Source: Opitutales bacterium (GTDB lineage Bacteria > Verrucomicrobiota > Verrucomicrobiia > Opitutales > UBA2995). Taken from it: a stretch of DNA of 64,000 bases. The DNA is taken from NCBI GenBank assembly GCA_022824405.1, contig JAJDZZ010000026.1, forward strand, positions 165,419 through 229,418, read 5' to 3'. The position numbers and the translations under genes are program-made. Positions within the stretch are counted from its first letter, which is position 1, and every line of letters starts with the position of its first letter. Shown piece after piece: positions 62,285-64,000 of the stretch. The notes below the pieces were generated by a model. It ran no database searches. It was not told the origin of the DNA and saw nothing but the letters and a program-made list of their open reading frames with translations.

Positions 62285-63715
62285 ATGGATCCTCTACTTC
62301 TCTTACTGTCGGGTGTGGCAATTGTCTTTGTCGGAATACTATTCCTGAAACTGCACCCGTTTTTTACCCTCGTTTTGGCGGCAATGTTTGTAGCCGCATT
62401 TACCTCGGGAGACTTTCTGGTGGAGCATTGGATGGGCCAGGGCTTGTCGGAGGAAGCGGCCCGAGAAAAGGCCTCCCAACCCTTCGGGCTGCGCGTGGCG
62501 CTGGCCTTGGGTGAGACCTGCGGCAAAATCGGCATCGTCATTTGCATGGCTTCGATAATCGGCAAGTGTTTGCTGGACAGTGGCGCCGCTCTTAGAATCG
62601 TCCGGTCCTTCCTGAGGACGGCAGGGGAAAAACGCGCCCCGGCCGCGATGGGGGCGAGTGGGTTTGTCCTGGGGATTCCCGTGTTTTTCGATACGGTTTT
62701 TTACCTGCTCATTCCTTTGGCCAAAGCTCTGGGGGCTTCCACCAAAAAGAACTACGGCCTTTATGTATTGGCCATAATTGCCGGGGGGACCATTGCCCAC
62801 TCGCAAGTTCCCCCGACCCCGGGGCCCCTCTTTGTGGCGGAGCAGTTGAACATCGATATAGGGGCCATGATGTTGGGGGGCATCATAATCGGGGGTTTGG
62901 CCGCTTCCCTGGGAATGGTTTATGCCTACGCCCTGAACCGCAAAAAGCCCATTCCCCTGCGCCATTCCGACGAACCATCGGAGATGGCGCTGCCCGAATG
63001 GGATTCCATTGAGGACGACCAACTGCCTGGTTTATGGCTCTCCCTGACCCCGATAGTACTTCCCCTCATCCTGTTGTCCGGAAAAACCGTGTTCACCGCC
63101 GCCACGGATGCTATGGGCATCGCCTCGCCCAATTGGCTGGGCCACACCATTCAACTGCTTGGTGACAAGAATGTGGCTTTGACGCTGGCTGCCTCGGTGG
63201 GTCTCTACACCCTGTTCCGGAAGCGAGAGGGCGGGAGGGACGTCTTAAAGGACGCCATGCAATCGGCCCTGGCCAGTGGAGGCATTATCCTTCTCATTAC
63301 CTGTGCCGGCGGCGCCTTCGGAGCAATGCTTCAGCAATCGGGTATCGGTCCCAAGGTGGCGGGAATCTCGGATTCGGTTGCCATCGGGTTTTTGCCCATG
63401 GCCTTTATCCTCACCTCCCTGATTCGGACGGTGCAGGGATCGGCAACGGTGGCCATGATAACCTCAGTGGGAATTCTGGCCCCCATGGCGACTCCCGAGG
63501 CCTTGGGGTTTCATCCCCTTTACCTGGCCATGGTCATAGGTTTCGGGTCAAAGCCCTTTCCCTGGATGAACGACAGCGGATTTTGGATTATCAGCAAAAT
63601 GAGCGGGATGACCGAAGGCGAAACCCTTCTTAATTTCTCCTGTATGGCGACCATCATGGCCGTGGCCGGTTTGATTTTGTCGGTGATAGCCTCGGTTTTG
63701 TTTCCTTTGGTTTGA
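62285..63715 (+). CDS. GntP-family gluconate/sugar-acid permease
   Basis: 476 residues, 12-14 predicted helices. GntP signatures: GVAIVFVGILFLKLHPFFTLVLAA, LALGETCGKIGIVICMASIIG, MGASGFVLGIPVFFDTVFYLLIPLAKAL (core GIPVFFDTVFYLL) and SGIGPKVAGISDSV. Imports gluconate or related uronates by proton symport. Its position after a sulfatase fits uptake of sugar acids from degraded polysaccharide (inference). Confidence 0.92.
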   Translation: MDPLLLLLSGVAIVFVGILFLKLHPFFTLVLAAMFVAAFTSGDFLVEHWMGQGLSEEAAREKASQPFGLRVALALGETCGKIGIVICMASIIGKCLLDSGAALRIVRSFLRTAGEKRAPAAMGASGFVLGIPVFFDTVFYLLIPLAKALGASTKKNYGLYVLAIIAGGTIAHSQVPPTPGPLFVAEQLNIDIGAMMLGGIIIGGLAASLGMVYAYALNRKKPIPLRHSDEPSEMALPEWDSIEDDQLPGLWLSLTPIVLPLILLSGKTVFTAATDAMGIASPNWLGHTIQLLGDKNVALTLAASVGLYTLFRKREGGRDVLKDAMQSALASGGIILLITCAGGAFGAMLQQSGIGPKVAGISDSVAIGFLPMAFILTSLIRTVQGSATVAMITSVGILAPMATPEALGFHPLYLAMVIGFGSKPFPWMNDSGFWIISKMSGMTEGETLLNFSCMATIMAVAGLILSVIASVLFPLV

Positions 63716-63732
63716 ATGAAGGTCGTCTGAAT

Positions 63733-64000
63733 AAACCACAGAGGACACAGAGAGCACAGAGATTGAAGAGAAAACTCGTGATCGTGATCGATGGAGTGGT
63801 GGAGTGATGGAATTGAACATGGATAAACAGGATGAATAATTGACTCTCGCAAAGATCGCAAGGACGCAAAGGGTTAAGGCGCCGGGGGCGCCAATGAGGA
63901 ATTGAGGTGAGGTAATGCCCACGGATTTTTAATTTAACAACGCTCCTTTCAGACGCTTGATCCGGCATTGCCGGAACAGGATCCCTTCGCGAGCAGGATT
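63733..64000. repeat. Mosaic intergenic repeat region I (runs off window)
   Basis: ACCACAGAGGACACAGAGAG (63735), CTCGTGATCGTGATCGATGG (63776), GTGATGGAATTGAACATGGA and AACAGGATGAATAATTG (63804-63842), CTCTCGCAAAGATCGCAAGG (63844), a GGCGCCGGGGGCGCC hairpin with AATGAGGAATTGAGG (63878-63907), and the plus-strand GATCCGGC element from 63931. Module order mirrors region D. Confidence 0.85.
63931..64000 (+). repeat. GATCCGGC element, plus-strand copy (may continue past window)
   Basis: TTTAACAACGCTCCTTTCAG, ACGCTTGATCCGGCATTGCC, GGAACAGGATCCCTTCGCGA, GCAGGATT. Inverted relative to the copy at 42591-42650, with about 10 extra bases (CCTTTCAGAC) after the CAACGCT box. Confidence 0.85.

Overview
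The window is about 64 kb of bacterial chromosome of moderately high GC. It reads as a free-living, probably aquatic, polysaccharide-degrading member of the PVC superphylum, most likely Verrucomicrobiota. This is inferred from gene content: three exported sulfatases, a DUF1080 protein, a DUF3570/DUF4266 cassette, a PIN-free housekeeping set with weak Shine-Dalgarno sequences, and an S11 protein with a long acidic N-terminal tail. No marker was aligned, so the phylum is a hypothesis.

Layout. 0-6.6 kb: the 3' end of the spc/alpha ribosomal operon (secY, map, rpsM, rpsK, rpsD, rpoA, rplQ), a small zinc-ribbon membrane protein, and guaA. 6.7-12.5 kb: a LolA-like secreted protein directly followed by hisD-hisC-hisB-hisH, then citrate synthase. 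12.6-16.9 kb: a membrane protein divergent from a PAS histidine kinase, a sigma-54-dependent NtrC-type regulator and a PstS-like binding protein in one operon. 16.9-17.2 kb: tRNA-Gly, tRNA-Lys, tRNA-Thr. 17.3-19.9 kb: sulfatase and a nucleotidyltransferase. 20.1-23.0 kb: a tightly overlapping DUF3570-ApbE-thioredoxin-DUF4266 operon, the most interesting uncharacterised system here. 23.1-30.0 kb, minus strand: nusA-infB-rbfA-nrnA-truB-ribF. 30-42 kb: DUF2851, LOG-family and aminotransferase genes, DUF481 barrel, MFS transporter, tRNA-Leu, OGG1-type glycosylase, UvrD-like helicase, proB, and pyrH-frr. 42-47 kb: tRNA-Gln, M1-type peptidase, spinster-type MFS. 47.2-49.9 kb: an AT-richer patch with a DNA methyltransferase and a DUF4143 ATPase preceded by paired palindromes. 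50-54 kb: ankyrin lipoprotein and a GC-rich DnaE-type polymerase with a degenerate PHP domain. 54-64 kb: two sulfatases, DUF1080 protein, Nramp-like transporter, PhoD-like phosphatase and GntP permease, plausibly serving polysaccharide, sulfate and phosphate scavenging.

The intergenic spaces, mostly right of 34 kb, are filled with a mosaic of short repeat modules: a GGNNNAA heptamer tandem repeat, CACAGAGG strings, GGCGCC-centred hairpins, TGATCGTGATCG strings, GCAAAGATCGC strings, a 60-70 bp GATCCGGC element and two related long stem-loops. No RAYT transposase, integrase, CRISPR array or phage gene is visible.
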